Source of the DNA: Euptelea pleiosperma
Lineage: Eukaryota; Streptophyta; Magnoliopsida; Ranunculales; Eupteleaceae
Assembly (NCBI GenBank): GCA_035048495.1
Contig: CM068548.1
Span: 13,133,464-13,197,463 of the forward strand
DNA length: 64,000 nt
Direction: 5' to 3'
The position numbers were made by a program, and so were the translations under genes. Positions within the stretch are counted from its first letter, which is position 1, and each line of letters opens with the position of its first letter. The notes beneath the pieces are model-generated. The model was not told the origin of the DNA, ran no database searches, and saw only the letters and a program-made list of their open reading frames with translations. This document shows, in pieces, positions 11,835 to 22,100 of this stretch.

Positions 11835-12869
11835 ATGAGTTTTAGCACTGCTGAGGAAGATTCCGCACCGGAAATCCACCTCCCGGCTGATATAGACTGG
11901 GATATGCTCGACAAATCCAAGTTTTTCTTTCTTGGTGCCGCCCTCTTCTCCGGCGTCTCCGCCACTTTGTACCCTGTAGTGGTCTTGAAAACTCGACAAC
12001 AGATCTGTTACGATCAGGTTTCTTGCATCAAAAGAGCATTTGCTATTGTGGGTCAGGAGGGTTTTCGCGGCCTCTACAGAGGGTTTGGAACTTCCCTAAT
12101 GGGAACAATTCCTGCTCGAGCGCTATACATGACAGCGCTCGAGGTCACGAAGAGTAATGTCGGACCTGCCATGGTCCGATTAGGGGTTTTAGATCCGACT
12201 GCAGCGGCATTTGCTAATGCCGCTGCAGGCCTAAATGCTGCCATGGCAGCACAGCTTGTATGGACCCCTATCGATGTCGTGAGTCAACGACTCATGGTCC
12301 AAGGTAGCAATATCCCCAATGCATCCCCTTGTAAATATCGCGGTGGAATTGACGCATTCCGGAAAATTCTCAATGCCGATGGTGTTCGTGGTTTGTATCG
12401 GGGTTTCGGGATGTCGATATTAACCTATGCACCATCAAATGCAGTGTGGTGGGCATCATACTCCATTTCGCAGAGACTCATTTGGGGTGGAATTGGTTGC
12501 TGTTTATGCAAAAAAGACAATGAGAGTAAAGAGAATAGTAGCAGTTTTCGGCCGGATTCGAAGACTATAGTAGCAGTTCAAGGATTGAGTGCAGCAATGG
12601 CGGGAGGTGTTTCAGCTTTAATTACAATGCCGCTCGATACAATTAAGACAAGATTGCAGGTTCTGGATGGAGAAGATACGGGGCGGCGAGGGCGACCACT
12701 GACAATCAGGCAGACGGTTAGGAATTTGATTAGGGAAGGGGGCTGGACAGCTTGCTACAGAGGATTGGGACCTCGGTGGGCTTCAATGTCACTGTCTGCA
12801 ACTACCATGATCACTACATATGAGTTTTTGAAACGGCTCTCCGCGAAGAACCAGGAGAGCTTGACATGA
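11835..12869 (+). CDS. Mitochondrial carrier family protein, SLC25A44-type
   Basis: Single-exon frame of 344 residues from ATG 11835 (MSFSTAEED) to TGA 12867-12869. A longer frame back to 11826 would need a TTG start and is not preferred. Three Solcar repeats are visible. The first starts at KFFFLGAALFSG and has PVVVLKTRQQ in place of the canonical Px[DE]xx[KR]. The second has WTPIDVVSQRLMVQG. The third has a canonical MPLDTIKTRLQ. Each repeat also ends with a GLYRGFG or ACYRGLG-type motif. The N-terminal IHLPADIDWDMLDKSKFFF block is typical of the plant SLC25A44-like subgroup. The family sits in the mitochondrial inner membrane; the animal relative SLC25A44 moves branched-chain amino acids, while the plant substrate is not established here. 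The length is usual for the family and no lesion is seen. Confidence 0.9.
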   Translation: MSFSTAEEDSAPEIHLPADIDWDMLDKSKFFFLGAALFSGVSATLYPVVVLKTRQQICYDQVSCIKRAFAIVGQEGFRGLYRGFGTSLMGTIPARALYMTALEVTKSNVGPAMVRLGVLDPTAAAFANAAAGLNAAMAAQLVWTPIDVVSQRLMVQGSNIPNASPCKYRGGIDAFRKILNADGVRGLYRGFGMSILTYAPSNAVWWASYSISQRLIWGGIGCCLCKKDNESKENSSSFRPDSKTIVAVQGLSAAMAGGVSALITMPLDTIKTRLQVLDGEDTGRRGRPLTIRQTVRNLIREGGWTACYRGLGPRWASMSLSATTMITTYEFLKRLSAKNQESLT

Positions 12870-13140
12870 TCAACAGATGAAGAGAAATGGAAAATTTTAT
12901 TTTTCCTTTCTTTTAATCCATATTTTTTGGTCTATCTTTTTTTTCTCTTTGGTGCCTTATGTTGGTTTTGTTAGCCTGCCTGCCCAGAGGGCTGATTAAT
13001 GTTTTTTTTTCTTTTCAATATCTATCTTTGTGTTTTTTTTTTTATCTTGTATATTTAAATATAAAGAATCTTATCTTTCAAGACAAGATGTGTATGGAAT
13101 ATTATCTTGCTGCTTGCCACATGATCAATTTATCCTAATC
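12870..13140 (+). other. Probable 3' UTR of the carrier gene
   Basis: T-rich sequence after the stop codon, with TTTTAATCC, a TATTTAAATATAAAG stretch near 13050 and no competing ORF. A poly(A) signal was not fixed. Confidence 0.4.
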
Positions 13141-13432
13141 ATTCCTAACCGTCCGATCGACGAGTCGGCTAAATAAATTCTTCGAAAATATCTAAGTGGG
13201 TCAATGGAAGGTTTGGATTATTAAGTTAAATTTGTTTGTATGCTTATTGTTGTGAACTTGATTAACAATAGAGTAATTCCAACACAATATTCCACTTGAT
13301 TTCTGACCCCTCTCGGGAGTCGGACTCAGGGTCGTGGATTTTGAGAATCCAACTGTGGTTGATAGCGCTGAGCTGGCATTCATTTAATGAAAAACGGGGG
13401 TCCACGGAACCTGAGTGGGCCACCTAGTGGAT

Positions 13433-13825
13433 GAGTAAACCTTGTGTCACAAGTATGTTGTGATGGAAGCCAGTCACAGCACTCAATACGAGCCACGTGG
13501 CATACGATCAGAGGGAGATGAGCGTATGGATGTTTGGCCAGTCCCTCGGTGGACCTACAAACCAAAAATCAGCCTGACCTTTGGAGTTTTGGACCCAAAT
13601 AACGCTCAATAATGCTCAAATTCCTACCTTTAAAATCAACCCATGAAAACAACTTCAATGAAATCGGTTAGAAATCACTAATCAAGCTGAGGTTTTTGTG
13701 TACCAGTCCACCGAGGGACTGGCCAAACATCCATACGTCATCATCCTCTAATAGTATGCCACGTGGCTCATATTGAATGCTGTGACCGGCTTCAGTCACA
13801 ACATCTTGTGACACAAGTTTTACTT
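13433..13825. mobile_element. Foldback MITE with perfect 9-bp target duplication
   Basis: CTAGTGGAT occurs at 13424-13432 and again at 13826-13834. The termini GAGTAAACCTTGTGTCACAAG and CTTGTGACACAAGTTTTACTT are inverted, and the inner arms carry the family core ATGGATGTTTGGCC and its complement. A 9-bp duplication with long inverted repeats is the Mutator (MULE) pattern. There is no transposase, so it is non-autonomous. Just to its left, 13310-13380 is a fragment related to 51310-51410. Confidence 0.8.
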
Positions 13826-13919
13826 CTAGTGGATGGGCAGCATGGCCACTCGGTGGATGGGCAGAATTGTTAAGATTATAGTGCACAGTGGACCCTGCCT
13901 CCCATGACTTAGATTACAC

Positions 13920-14580
13920 ATTTCTAGCCGCTTATAGTTGATGAATGAACTTTTTCACCATGTAACGTCAACAATGGATGGAAAAAAATTAAGGTGGGTC
14001 TCATTGTATAATATTAGGTTCCATAGAGGATGATGGACCTGATCAGACCAATCATAAAACAGATGACTTTATTAACCTACTGAAAAGTTGGTACTTGATC
14101 GGATGGCTATAATTTCTTTATAAAAGTCTATAAGTTACTTATTTTTGTGTTGCCAAACGCCCCCTTATCTTCTAAACGATTATAGAGAGAGAAAGAGATT
14201 ATAATTTGTTGAAACCGAAATTTTGGCAAAATTTTGAAATTTCACTAAAACAACGGAAATAAACACCTATTTTATTAAGGGAATAAAATTAAGGGTATAA
14301 TGGTACTTTAAACTTTTGAAGGTCATTATAGTCATTTAAAAAATATTGAGATGTCCATTAATGGGCGTTTATGGTCAATGATGTTGACCACGGTCAAAGG
14401 GTCAGACGCAAATATTTTAAAAACATTGGGTGATATTCAAATTGCATCAATAAAGGGGGCAAGCCAAAAATCCCTTTTTTATTTATAAAATTTCCATTGT
14501 TTTAGCTAATTTTTTGTCCGAAATTTCAGTTTGGACCTAGCACAAACTCAAGTCGAAATAAAAATTTCAATCCTTGGGTT
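13920..14580. other. Intergenic, no gene seen
   Basis: AT-rich, with scattered short purine runs. No ORF, tRNA or clear element boundary was recognised. Confidence 0.5.
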
Positions 14581-14587
14581 CAGCGGA

Positions 14588-14717
14588 CTCACCTTTTGCA
14601 CTCGTGCTCTTGGCCGTGGATTTCATGAATTAAACAGTAGTTAGATTCTCGGCCTGGATTCTCGAAATCCACGGCTGAGAGCACGAATAAAAAAACGAGT
14701 CCAAACAGGTGAGTCCC
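14588..14717. repeat. Small inverted-repeat element
   Basis: GGACTCACCT at the left is answered by AGGTGAGTCC at the right. Inside them CGTGCTCTTGGCCGTGGATTTC pairs with GAAATCCACGGCTGAGAGCACG. It is a hairpin-forming MITE of about 130 bp; no target duplication was identified. Confidence 0.6.
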
Positions 14718-14757
14718 TAGAGCCTGGTCCCGTGGGGATATATGGGAAGGAAAAAGA

Positions 14758-15133
14758 TGTAACAAGGTATGTCTGAAACTGTTTCAAATGCGGAAGCACC
14801 ATGGTTACTTACATCTGCCATCTGGACCCACTGACCGCATGGATGTTTATCCCACCCCTTGGTGGATATACAAACAAAAAATCATCCTGATTGGTATTCT
14901 ATAACCATTAGATTTTAGCACTTTTTAAGGCGTTTTTATAGCCGTTGAATGCAACCATTATTTTTGTACTAAAACCAACAGCTAAAAATCATCAAACAAA
15001 CTGATATTTGGTAAGACTGTCTATTAAGGGGTGGGCTAAAAATCCATACGGTCAATGGGCCCAGACGACAGCGGTAACTACCAAAAATGACGCTTCCGCA
15101 ATTGAAAAGATCTCAGGTATACCTTGTTACATC
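14758..15133. mobile_element. Foldback MITE
   Basis: The left end GTAACAAGGTATGTCTGAAA and the right end CTCAGGTATACCTTGTTAC are inverted. The inner arms hold GACCGCATGGATGTTTAT and ATCCATACGGTCAATGGGCCC. It shares the core of the 10165-13825 family but not its outer ends. The open frame at 15008-15319 begins in its right arm and is not considered coding. Confidence 0.6.
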
Positions 15134-15499
15134 ACGACCCATATGGGAATTGAAGTAGATTTTCTGACAAACCCGAATACATCCAGAGAGACGTGTATTT
15201 TAATGAATCCAAGTGGGGCAAAACAGCGGGCTGAAACGAAACCGTATGCCCGCTTGTACTCAACCCATACACATTTCTATGGATGGATCATCAAATCACA
15301 CATGAAACCGTGGGCTTAAAACCTTTCTCGTAACTGTACGAATACACAGAAAAGGAAAAAATATATATAAAAAGGTTTACCGCAAAAACAGGAGAGAAGT
15401 CTGCACAGTCAGGAATTTTCTTACACGGGGCAACTGATGTGACAGGCAGGTTTATTGGTAAATATGTTAATACATATTTTTATAGAATATTTATTAACA

Positions 15500-15750
15500 T
15501 ATTCTATAAAAATAATTAAAAAAATAAAAAAGGTAAAATATTGCTAATTTTTTGTCTTATAAAACGAAGTTAAACATGAAACTCGGTAATAATTCGAAAA
15601 AGTTCATCAACTATTTGAGAATAATTTGATCATGTTAAAACATGTGCGAATTTTTCCTAACCTTCGAATAGGACGTTGTTCAGTTCGTTTTTTTTTTTTG
15701 GATAATTCATACAGTTCACGTGTAATTCACAAATAATTCGAGAATATACT
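15500..15750 (-). repeat. Dispersed repeat, related to 52310-52560 and 52915-53100
   Basis: In reverse complement it shares TGAATTATCC, ACGTCCTA-TC-AAGG, TGATCAAAT-TTTCT and TTTTATAAGACAAAAA with the tandem copies near 52.4-53.1 kb. It has no coding content. Confidence 0.5.
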
Positions 15751-15986
15751 ATGCTACTAATTGCTACAGAAGCTCAAGATGTAATCAATCGGACCTCCCA
15801 CGTGCGTGTCGACTCATTTGCCTTTTATCTTGGATTGTTTAGAAAAATTCAGGCGGATAATCGTGTTATGACATAGTTAGCAATTCGGCATATGGCAAAG
15901 ATTTGGAACGGGAAAAGTTCGAGTTTAATTCAGTTTCAGGATATAAAAATTCGGTCATTGTTGAAGTGTTATGTTCGTTTAACCCT

Positions 15987-16170
15987 CTTCTTTTTTTTAG
16001 TTACCATCGGATGAAGTCAGGTGAAACCTAGACCCAATCAAGCCGGTAAAGGGGATTTCTACTCCTGGCACACTGCTCAAAGGAAGAAACCTGCCTGTGT
16101 GGGTTTGACCCCACGACCTCCCGAAAGAGGTGGATACACACCAACCATTTGAGCTCCCATGTTGGGTGTT
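15987..16170 (-). mobile_element. tRNA-derived SINE, minus orientation
   Basis: Inverted relative of the element at 640-852: GGGTTTGACCCC is the reversed B-box and CCATTTGAGCTCCCATG the reversed A-box. A poly-T run (its 3' A tail) follows the left flank. A perfect 16-bp target duplication, ATGTTCGTTTAACCCT, flanks it at 15971-15986 and 16171-16186. The length and precision of the duplication mark a fairly recent LINE-driven insertion. Confidence 0.85.
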
Positions 16171-16408
16171 ATGTTCGTTTAACCCTAAAAAGATTGAATT
16201 TTACCAGTTTTTATTTTCTACAGTTGTTCAATACATTTTTATTTTTAAAAAATAGAAAATGCGTGTATTAAATGTGAATAATAAGCGTTTTATTCGTTTA
16301 ACCTTAAAATTTATGTTTTTACGATTTTTATATTATATGGCTGTATTAAACGTTTCTTTAAAAAAAATGCAAAAAAACCGCGTATTTACTAACTAGGGGT
16401 AGTTGATA

Positions 16409-16911
16409 GGGACGGGATATTGGTACCTGCGTTTTCGCTCAGTAAACCCAAAAATCCCCCTCCCACCTTTTTCACTCGTCACACCCATTAAAAAAAAATC
16501 CAAAAAAAATTGCAAAAAAAAAGAAAAAAAAAAGGGGGGGAGAAGAAGAAGAAGGGGAAACTAAAAGAAGAAGAAGATGAAGAAGAAGAGGAGGAGGACG
16601 ACGACGCCGCCGCTACCTCAGTTACGTGTCTCTCTCTCTCTCTCACCCTTTCCCTCTCGATTCTAGGCTGCCAAGTGTGGAATTCCACACTCGACCTCGG
16701 AGGCTGCCGAGGCAGCCCAGAATTGAGAGAGAGAGAGACGTACCTCCGGCGGTGGTAGCGGCGGCGTCTTCCTCCTCTTTTTCTTCTTCTTCTCCTCCTC
16801 TATTTTTCCTCTTCTTTTTTTTTTTTTTTTTTTTTTTTGGTGTTTTTGGTGGATGGGTGTGATGAGTGATGGGTTGACTGAGCGAAAACGCTGGTGCCAA
16901 TATCCCGTCCC
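16409..16911. mobile_element. Foldback (Mutator-like) MITE with purine/pyrimidine arms
   Basis: The termini GGGACGGGATATTGG and CCAATATCCCGTCCC are inverted. The next segment GCGTTTTCGCTCAGT is answered by ACTGAGCGAAAACGC. The flanks TAGTTGATA (16400-16408) and TAGTGGATA (16912-16920) form a 9-bp duplication with one mismatch. The left arm interior is an A/G tract full of GAAGAAGA and the right arm interior a C/T tract of TTCTTCTT, with the centre at AGTGTGGAATTCCACACT. The Glu/Ser-rich open frames here are low-complexity artefacts. Confidence 0.8.
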
Positions 16912-17180
16912 TAGTGGATACCACCTACACACGCTTCTCTTGTCTTGGTGGGACCATACCGAGTCTTTTTTTTCTTTTTCTTTTCCCTACAATTGCTGTC
17001 TGAAGTAGGTGGATTGGATAAGATATTGGCCCATTGGTGCATGTAAGATTAGATTTAAAAAGAGGACAAAAAAAAATTGATAAATGATATGGTGTCCTCA
17101 TGAAGCGTACTATCTGTTATTGGTACATAGTTGTCTGTTCCTCTAGACTGGTCCATACAAATATTCGAGTAAAACTTGCC

Positions 17181-17425
17181 TGACCATGGGTGGTCTGGTA
17201 GCTACCTGATGATAGGTGCTGTGTGGATTTCGTACGGGCCAAACAGGGTGGAGTGCTCGGCACGTACGCCGAGGTCATTTTGATTTTGTATTAAAAAAAT
17301 TGTAAAACAAATCCTAAAAAACTCACCTGGGTACTTGTTTGGTGAGGCTGTGTTTGTCAGTCCGTACAAAATCCACGTGCCGAGCACTGCACCTATCGTC
17401 AGGTAGCTACCAGACCACCCGTGGC
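17181..17425. mobile_element. Inverted-repeat MITE
   Basis: The left arm (GGTGGTCTGGTAGCTACCTGA and onward, including GTGCTCGGCACGTACG) is repeated in reverse complement at 17350-17425 (GTGCCGAGCACTGCACC, then TCAGGTAGCTACCAGACCACC). The spacer is about 70 bp and AT-rich. No transposase was found. Confidence 0.65.
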
Positions 17426-17596
17426 ATCGTGGATACTTTCTCAGTCAGGACACCCTCATGGGTTCAAAAAAGTTATGTTTCCTGCATTGGGTTGTCAACG
17501 GGGAGAAAAATTTTGATTCTGACATTTTTTGATCCAGCCGTCCGAGCCACACCTAAAATGCCGCGTGGCATTCTCTTAGAGATTGTTATTGGAGTT

Positions 17597-17906
17597 TTTT
17601 GTGTGGCTGTGCAGCCAGCACTCCGCCTCTGTTAGACCTATAGACCCTTTGATGTACATTGTTACGCCTCCCACTAATAGCTTAAGCTTATAGAGTAAAG
17701 TAGTTGTCAACATGGTATCAGAGCATGAAGTTCCAGTAGGTCGCTGATTCGAATCTTGGCAAAGTGCTGAGAGGACGTGTTATTAGAGTATGTTGTGTGG
17801 GTGAGTGGCCAGCACTCCGCTTCTGTTAGACCCATGGACCCTTTGATATACAGTGTTACGCCTCCCTCTAACAGCTTAAGCTTTTAGACTAAAGTGGTTG
17901 CCAACA
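17597..17906 (+). mobile_element. Miniature LTR retroelement (TRIM/SMART-like), 310 bp
   Basis: Two 116-bp direct repeats (17597-17712 and 17791-17906) share CCAGCACTCCGC, TCTGTTAGACC, ACCCTTTGATRTACA and GTTACGCCTCCC and end in CAACA. Immediately after the first comes TGGTATCAGAGCATG (17713-17727), the classic primer-binding site complementary to initiator tRNA-Met. The internal region is only 78 bp and has no coding capacity. It appears to sit inside a foldback element of the 10-13 kb family, whose arms lie at about 17520-17590 and 17910-18060. No clear 5-bp target duplication was found. Confidence 0.75.
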
Positions 17907-18275
17907 TAGACCAATGACCATATGGATGTTTGGCCCATCCCAATCAGGTTGATCTTTGGTTTGTAGGTCCACCTAGGGATGGGCTGAACATCCATAGTCA
18001 TTAGTCTCTTAAGAGTGTGACTTGTGGAGTTTTTAGGTGTTGCCCGGATGCCTGGATCAAAAAAAAATTCTCGTCAATGGGTTGGGTCCTGATCAGAACA
18101 AGATCGGATTGAGTCAGCTACTGAATAGGAAGTTTGTAAACCAGGGTACCAGAATTATTGGGTTTAGATGACAGTCGATTTCATCAATCAATGTTAACTA
18201 TTTCTATAGTTATAGCACATCTAAATCAATTGAGGAGTCCAAATTGGATTTAGGAAAATGATGCAGATTGAGATC

Positions 18276-18677
18276 TGTTATGACCCAAGCTTTATAAGGG
18301 TTTAGCTTTCCCCCTCCACTATCACTTAGGTGCTTTTGGAGTATTCGTTAGGTTAGGTTCTTAAAATTTGGCGTCAGAGCCAACCTCACGAGTTCTAGTC
18401 ACGGGAGGGCCGACCTAGGTAAAGGGCTAGCTCAAACAGGGAAAATAGGTGGGCCTCACTCAAAAAGAGAAAATAGGAGTACCCAAAAATATATACTGGG
18501 ACCCACTCAAAAAAAATGAGAAAAAAGGGTACCAATGTGACAGCCACCTCAGAGTGGAGCACCGGGGACGTAGGCCCTTAGAGCATAGTGGAATGTTATG
18601 ACCCAAACTATATAAGGACTAACTTTCTGCTCCACTATCACCTAAGAATTTTTGGAGTACTGGTTAGGTTACTAACA
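18276..18677 (+). mobile_element. Second miniature LTR retroelement (TRIM-like), about 400 bp
   Basis: Direct repeats at 18276-18367 and 18594-18677 both begin TGTTATGACCCAA and share CTCCACTATCACYTA, TTTTGGAGTA and GTTAGGTT. The first is followed at 18369 by TGGCGTCAGAGCC, close to the tRNA-Met primer site TGGTATCAGAGCC. The interior (about 225 bp) has no ORF. No target duplication was found. Confidence 0.6.
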
Positions 18678-18714
18678 AAATGATTCAACTAGGTGGGTAA
18701 CAGGTTGAAAGATC

Positions 18715-18865
18715 TCAAAGTGCAACGAAAGGACCAAATGACGTGGATTAAGGAAGCGATGAAGAAAATTTCAAGACCCAGTTTAACGAAAGATGTGACC
18801 CTAGATAGAATGGGATGGCAGAACATGATTCATGAAGCCGACCCGAAGTCGACCCGAAGTAATAG
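18715..18865 (+). pseudogene. LINE (RTE-type) ORF 3'-end fragment
   Basis: In one plus-strand frame this reads TWIKEAMKKI, then LTKDVTLDRMGWQNMIHEADP. This is the familiar C-terminal tail of RTE/LINE reverse-transcriptase ORFs (TWxEVVRKD, MALDRxxWRxxIHxADP). Only the tail remains, so it is dead. Confidence 0.55.
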
Positions 18866-19117
18866 ATAGAGAGCTATAATATTACCCTTGGTTTTTTAAT
18901 TTATACAGATCCAAATAAAAGCACAGAATAATAAAAATAAATTAAATTTCAAAGACCTAGCCCAGTCTTTTAATCTGTAATAACTTAGAGAAAATAATAT
19001 ATATCCAGAGTTATAGCTTTGTTGCAGGTCATCACAGTTTTGCTTGTACTATGCACTAAGAAATGTACAAGGTGCAAGTCCACACAACTGGCCATTGCAA
19101 GGGGAATGCAAGCGTCG

Positions 19118-22100
19118 TCAGTCTTCCTCATCTTCACTGTCTTCTGGCAGCCCAACGTCATCTCCAATTCCTTCGAGGAGTGAGTCTACATCCTCCCCTA
19201 ATTCCGCCAACCTCACGCTTAGCTTCTCCACCTTGCTCTGCTCTTGCCCAAGGCACACAAGCAGATCATTCAGTTCTGCCTCACTTTCCTTCTGGGCTTC
19301 TTCCCTTGCCTCCGCCTTTATGACATCGAGGTCTGGGTATGGTTCACTCCCTCCCTTCCTCAAAGCTTTCACCTCCGACTCCAGCTGGAAGTTGGCCTGT
19401 TCAAGACTGTTGTAAGCATCCGATAGGCTCTTCAGATCGGATTCCATCTTACCAGCTAAGTTGTGGTACATGGATGCCTCGGCTTCAATCTTGGCTTTCT
19501 CCGACTTCAGCATCTCTACCCGTTGCATTGCTTCTTGAAGATCTCTGCGGAGGGCCTCAGTCTGGACTCTTTCTCGGCCTCCACTTGCTCTCTGATCAGA
19601 CCCAGAAGCACCACCTCCACCTGTCTTGGCCAAGTCCTCGGCCAAAGTCGCATTCCGACCCAGAAGGTCCTTACAAAACAAGTGTGCCAACGGTTCAGGA
19701 ATGTGGGTATATGCATTCAGATGTATGCGTGATGATGGAAAAATGAAAATATAAAAAAAAGATATAAGAGGTATCATGGCAATGCGGCACAAATACAAGG
19801 AGCGGGGAGCCAGTCCGTAGGTGGTACCACGTGAGATCTCCTAGGTCCAAGAATCCTCCCCACCACATGACATCAGATGGCTTGGGGTCATCGGATGGGC
19901 TGGTTTTGCAATGGGATTTTCTTCAGTGGGCCCAACAATCTGAGCCTCACTAGCGTGTGCCAGGTGAAACAGAGCTGGGCCAAGAACCAGCAAGCTATAT
20001 ATAATACAAACTGAACTGGGGCATGCTGACCACCCAATCCCCCAAAAGTACACTATGTGGACGATGGAAGATTAAGCATAAATTTCATGCTACAAATATT
20101 TTTTGACAAAAGGTGAAATTTATTAAAATGAAGGAAAAAATCTCACACAAGCTATATAAAATGGTACCTGCATTTCACTGCACTGCTTCTCCACAAACGA
20201 TTTCAGCCGCTTGATATAGTCACCATCACTCTCCCCATCCTTCTGCTCCAATTTTGCCGGCACCACAGCTACCTTGCTCTTTGGATGACTGAAAATCTCC
20301 ACAATGCTTTCTCTAATATCTGCCTCCAGCTTCCTAACGAAAGTAACAAATTGCGCATCAAAAATTGACATGAGAACCGGATGTTTGTCATGCTTCTGAT
20401 CAGTTTCATCATTCTCATCAACATCTTCAATCTCCACCATACTAGCGGCATTAGATCTTGTCAGCGGCTTACGATATTGGCCTGGCTTTGAGGAGACGAA
20501 AAGAAAGCTTTTCTGCAAATCGTCAAACTTTAAAAAGTACGAGGTAAGCCCGATCTTCTGGCTAATGGCATCAACCACCATAAAAGCATCCCTACTGCTG
20601 TCAGCAGATTTATTGTAGAGAACACACTCCCCCAAGAGAATGGCGGCTAACCCTCTAGTGTACACAGTCGCAGATGGGCTCGACACCAGCTCAAGAAGAT
20701 ATGTGAGGTGGGGCCGCAAATCTAGAAAGGAATGAACTGCATTCGGGCAATCTGCAAGCCAATTGACTAGCAGTCGCAGGATAGTGGGTTGGACATATGA
20801 GTCTCCAGCTGAAGTTGATTTCTTGTGGTCAATGTCTTTATTTTTCATTGAGGAGGCAAGAGCCAAGTACTTCACTATGCGATGCATGAGTGGCTCTGGA
20901 GCACCTAAGGATGGCAGGGGTGCCTCAAGTTCGACTCGTAGAACCTGTGATATTTCAGCACATATCAGAAAAGGATAACAGGCAACCACATTCTTCCTGC
21001 TCAAAGATTCCAAGTTTCTAGAGCATATGTGGGTCCTTTCAAATATTAAACCTGAAAGCATTTGTAGCGGCCAATAAAACTAAAACCTGGAAAGATAGCT
21101 TATCAATTGAAAAAAAGAATAAAAATTGGAATGATAGCTTGAGAACAATTAGGTCATCTTCCAAGAATCATGGGCATTTTCTCTATCCTTCTTTATTTTT
21201 ATGATATTGTTTATTTTAATATGTTATAAACAATGTTCTTGAAAGCAAAAGGCAAAGTAGGTTGGTCAAGGCATAACCCTCATATGGATAACAGGCTGTA
21301 ATTTAGGAGACATAAAAGTATGATACAATATAGAAAACGAAAGAAAGAATGAAAAATGGAGAATAACTAAAAAGGGAAAAATATACACTTTTTGCTAAGC
21401 GGAAAAACATACACTCTAGTACATGAAATGTCGAGAATTTATGATTCATTTATCATTGCTTTTACCATCAAGCATATATATGAAGAAGATGGGAGTGCAC
21501 CCACTAAAGAATTTTATGATGCAACCACAATGAAGTTAGACTATCTACAACGACAAAGAAAATATACACCCTAAAATAGTCAACTGAAGTAGAAGATCTA
21601 TAACTGTTGTGTGTTTTAGAGTTTCAGCTTACCCTGCAAAGCTTGAGGATCGCTCTAACCCTCAACTCCAGGTGAGCTTTGAGATCCTCCATAACTTTCT
21701 AAAGAAATGTTTCTATGACCCAGTTTTCCCATATTTTATGATCATACTAGAAGAAATGGAAGATAGAGAAGAAAAGGAAATGAGATTGCATACCCGTTCC
21801 TTGCACTGGATGTTGTCCTCTAGTATATGAGAAAGAACACTAGCAGCTCTGCCACAAGTCTGCAGTTGAAAACATTAGCCGATAGTTGTCGGAGGAGCAA
21901 GCACTTAACAATTTAGGTTTTACTTGGTGGCAATCAACAAATATGAGCTAATTCACATATTGAAAAGTATGAGAGTTTGTTATGTTCTGAGTACGCTTAT
22001 GGGCATATCCTGCTCAAGCTCCATAATAACAGAAACTAGTAATTTGTTCATTTTCTGAATATGAGTTGGATACTCCCAAACTGGTTTCTAGCCACTTAGT

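Noticed and set aside
16488..16932. Several Glu-, Lys- and Ser-rich ORFs on both strands
   Set aside because: All fall inside the purine/pyrimidine arms of the foldback element at 16409-16911.
17713..17755. tRNA-like sequence (TGGTATCAGAGC followed by GATTCGAATC)
   Set aside because: Its placement directly after a 116-bp LTR fits a primer-binding site. No tRNA cloverleaf can be drawn around it.
21640..21700. Minus-strand stretch reading EDLKAHLELRVRAILKLCR followed by a donor-like GGTAAG, inside the intron between MAG4 exons 17 and 18
   Set aside because: Exon 17 joins exon 18 in phase to give the family sequence without it, and the total length already fits. Probably chance, though an alternative exon cannot be fully excluded.
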